64,000 nucleotides of DNA, taken from assembly GCF_000428485.1 (NCBI RefSeq), contig NZ_AUAA01000014.1, positions 1 to 64,000 of the forward strand, written 5' to 3'. The stretch comes from Epilithonimonas tenax DSM 16811. GTDB taxonomy: Bacteria; Bacteroidota; Bacteroidia; Flavobacteriales; Weeksellaceae. The translations under genes were made by a program, and so were the position numbers. Below the pieces are notes generated by a model. The model was given only the letters and a program-made list of their open reading frames with translations, searched no databases and was not told the origin of the DNA. Of this stretch, positions 62,066 to 64,000 are shown in pieces; positions within the stretch are counted from its first letter, which is position 1; each line of letters starts with the position of its first letter.

Positions 62066-64000
62066 TTAGGGAAGATTTACTACAATGCATTCATTATTTA
62101 TAATATCATTTTCAATTTTTTTGTATTTAGTATTTACAACCCTACCATCATTATATTTCACGGTTAACCACTCATTTCTTCCATATTTTTTGTACGTAGT
62201 TGCGGGTAAATTTTTTAACGAATTTTGTGAAATAAAACTTCTTGCGTTATTTATTATTGTGTTAATACCACCAGCATCAATGATATGATTTTTAGCAGAT
62301 GTTAATTCTGTATCTTTAGTAATTTGTAGTATTTCTCTTGCAACTCTCAAAGCCCTGTCATTATTTCTTTGATTTATGTAAATATTCAATTCAAGATTCT
62401 TTATTACAAGAAAATTAACGGATGAATCATCTTTACTTGCACTATTAAAATTGTTAATGATTTCAACATATTTTAATGCATCGGAGTGTAATTTTTTCTC
62501 GCCTAAAAAATAAATTAAGCTAGCTGATATTGCAAAATCAAAATTTTCTAGTTTTGTTGGATTTCTTTCTTCAAGTAAATTTAAATAGGATATCGAATAT
62601 TCAGTTGATTTTCGTAAATCAAAAGCATAAGCAATTATTTGTAATGATTGAAATTTTAACTCATTATCTAACTCAAAACCATATTTATTTTCATATAAAT
62701 TTATTAGTATATCTACTGCGGTACTCCAATCGGACGTATCGTTAAGATAGTTAACAACTGTTTCATATATATTTTTCGCAATTGAACCTTTGCCAATTTG
62801 AGCACTAAATGGTAATATTTGCTCAAATAAATCTTCGTTTACTTTAAATGCTAAGATTAATAAATCTTTAAAATCTATTTTACTAAAATTCAATGGTCTT
62901 TCAGGGTCAGTATCTTCTAATTCAATCTTATTTTCGAACAATTGTTTTACTAATCTTGTAAGTAAATGTTCTTTTTCCTCTCTATCATCAACAAGTTTTA
63001 TTAAAGAAAGTAGTATTTGAGGTCTAGCATTATTATTAAATTCTAATGCTTTGTAATAATGCATTTTAGCATCCTCGGAATTATCATTAAAATTATTAAT
63101 CAATCCAAGATTATAATGAGCAACTGAAACAACCTCATCTGTGAATTCTTTTTTATGTCTAATTTTCTCTGGAAATTCTTCCGATAGAAGGCTTTCAAAA
63201 ATTGTTTGTGCCTTATCTCTATTTTCTTGATTATCAGAACTTAATGAAAAACTACCATAATTTAGAAGTGCTCTCACATAGGTTTCATCTTCTTTCTTAC
63301 CATCTATGACTATTTTCAAGCAATCTAAACTTTCGTCAATTAAATTTCTGTAATATAAAACGATGCCTTTTATGTGATGTAAATTATAATATATTTTACT
63401 CGATTCATTAACATCAAATACAGCTTTGTCCAGTAAAGTAGATGATTTTAAGTACTGACCAATTCGATATGCGGCAATACCCATGTAATAATGATAAAGT
63501 GAACTAACTTCCTCATCAAATGTATTTTCTTCTAAATATTTTTCGAAGTAGAATAGAGTTTCTTGAAAATTATCATGTTCAAAATAATCAAGAGCTGTTT
63601 TAATTAAACCTTTTTCTTTTTCCTCTAAAGACCTAATCCAATTGAGATTTAATGCTTCATCAATAATTTGATTTTTTATCTTTACATCTTTTGATTCATA
63701 ATTTATTATTCCAGAAAGATATAGCTTACTTTTTAGTTCATCTGAAATTTTCTCTCCATTCTTGTATTTGATTTGAACAATCGAGTCTCTCAGTTGTTTG
63801 TTGTTTGAAACAATTTCTCTTATATTATCTATTGGTGCTTTATCGTAAGACTTGAGATATAATTTATCTACGATTTCATCAATAAGTTTTTCATCACACT
63901 CTTTTTCTTTTACAATTTCTTCAATTTCTGCACAAACATCCCATGTTAATCTAGGATTTCCATTTGTCCAATAAAATATTCGATCAACAGAATTTTCATC
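62066..64000 (-). CDS. Large AAA/STAND-like ATPase with TPR region, 5' end outside window
   Basis: An open frame of 645 codons enters from beyond 64000 and stops at 62066; no start is in view. The visible N-terminal part contains IFYWTNGNPRLTWDVCAEIEEI, similar to the lid region after the nucleotide site of AAA-like/STAND ATPases (compare YTSGHPFLVQ). A winged-helix-like stretch and many TPR-type helical repeats follow (YYMGIAAYRIGQYLKSSTLLDKAV; HYNLGLINNFNDNSEDAKMHYYKALEF). The P-loop and any effector lie outside the window. Proteins of this plan include anti-phage sensors. It begins the segment on the element side of the tRNA fragment, so a defence island is possible. Confidence 0.6.
   Translation of the reverse strand, partial: DENSVDRIFYWTNGNPRLTWDVCAEIEEIVKEKECDEKLIDEIVDKLYLKSYDKAPIDNIREIVSNNKQLRDSIVQIKYKNGEKISDELKSKLYLSGIINYESKDVKIKNQIIDEALNLNWIRSLEEKEKGLIKTALDYFEHDNFQETLFYFEKYLEENTFDEEVSSLYHYYMGIAAYRIGQYLKSSTLLDKAVFDVNESSKIYYNLHHIKGIVLYYRNLIDESLDCLKIVIDGKKEDETYVRALLNYGSFSLSSDNQENRDKAQTIFESLLSEEFPEKIRHKKEFTDEVVSVAHYNLGLINNFNDNSEDAKMHYYKALEFNNNARPQILLSLIKLVDDREEKEHLLTRLVKQLFENKIELEDTDPERPLNFSKIDFKDLLILAFKVNEDLFEQILPFSAQIGKGSIAKNIYETVVNYLNDTSDWSTAVDILINLYENKYGFELDNELKFQSLQIIAYAFDLRKSTEYSISYLNLLEERNPTKLENFDFAISASLIYFLGEKKLHSDALKYVEIINNFNSASKDDSSVNFLVIKNLELNIYINQRNNDRALRVAREILQITKDTELTSAKNHIIDAGGINTIINNARSFISQNSLKNLPATTYKKYGRNEWLTVKYNDGRVVNTKYKKIENDIINNECIVVNLP

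Overview
The window is AT-rich chromosomal DNA of a flavobacterium, most likely Chryseobacterium or a close relative in the Weeksellaceae. The support is Bacteroidota-type promoters (TAnnTTTG at -7), four secreted proteins with type IX secretion sorting domains, an IS982-type transposase start and a TonB-receptor remnant. Genus is inferred; there is no rRNA in the window.

Layout. 1-3.3 kb: the edge of an IS982 transposase, a two-component system, then a gene-poor stretch with three decayed copies of a repeated coding tail. 3.3-5.0 kb: a broken cytochrome-c nitric oxide reductase locus (norCB), with a nonsense codon and lost haem Cys in norC and two frameshifts in norB. 5.3-10.0 kb: two NarK-type nitrate/nitrite transporters, a cytochrome c'-like protein and a porin. 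10.2-16.6 kb: an NO-type Rrf2 regulator, an uncharacterised 600-residue protein, a haem-copper-oxidase-like membrane protein and the molybdate importer modABC. 16.6-25.1 kb: a nitrite-to-N2O module with hemerythrin protein, quinol NO reductase, RIC/ScdA, cytochrome c, SCO, NirV-like protein, copper nitrite reductase nirK, a second Rrf2 regulator and a DUF438-PAS sensor. 25.3-37.7 kb: molybdenum cofactor genes (moaCB, moaE, moeB, moaD, mobA, modE, moeA, moaA) and an unusual nitrate reductase (cytochrome b, NapA/Nas-clade molybdoprotein without Tat signal, four-cluster ferredoxin, Rieske protein). 38-38.6 kb: a Crp/Fnr regulator gene with two in-frame stops. 39-51.6 kb: four type IX secreted proteins, including a fungalysin-type protease, and TPR/AraC regulators. 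52-59.4 kb: Crp/Fnr-HbpS-HIUase genes, a cupin remnant and a TetR-ABC-HlyD-TolC exporter. 59.4-61.5 kb: flavin reductase, TspO-like and glutathione peroxidase genes. 61.7 kb to the end: a xanthine dehydrogenase tail, a tRNA 3' fragment resembling an integration site, and a large AAA/STAND-like TPR protein running off the window.

How it works together. Nitrate enters through NarK and is reduced by a Mo enzyme supplied by modABC and the moa/moe genes. Nitrite is reduced to NO by NirK and NO to N2O by the quinol enzyme. No nosZ is present, so the pathway in this window ends at N2O. Two Rrf2 proteins with identical Cys spacing are the likely NO sensors. An inverted repeat with six-base spacer (arms like AAATAAAAGAC) recurs before narK, the nitrate reductase operon, nirK, the second rrf2, the DUF438 gene and possibly ric. 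Several parts are decaying (norCB, crp/fnr, the TonB receptor), which suggests the respiratory regulon is being remodelled.
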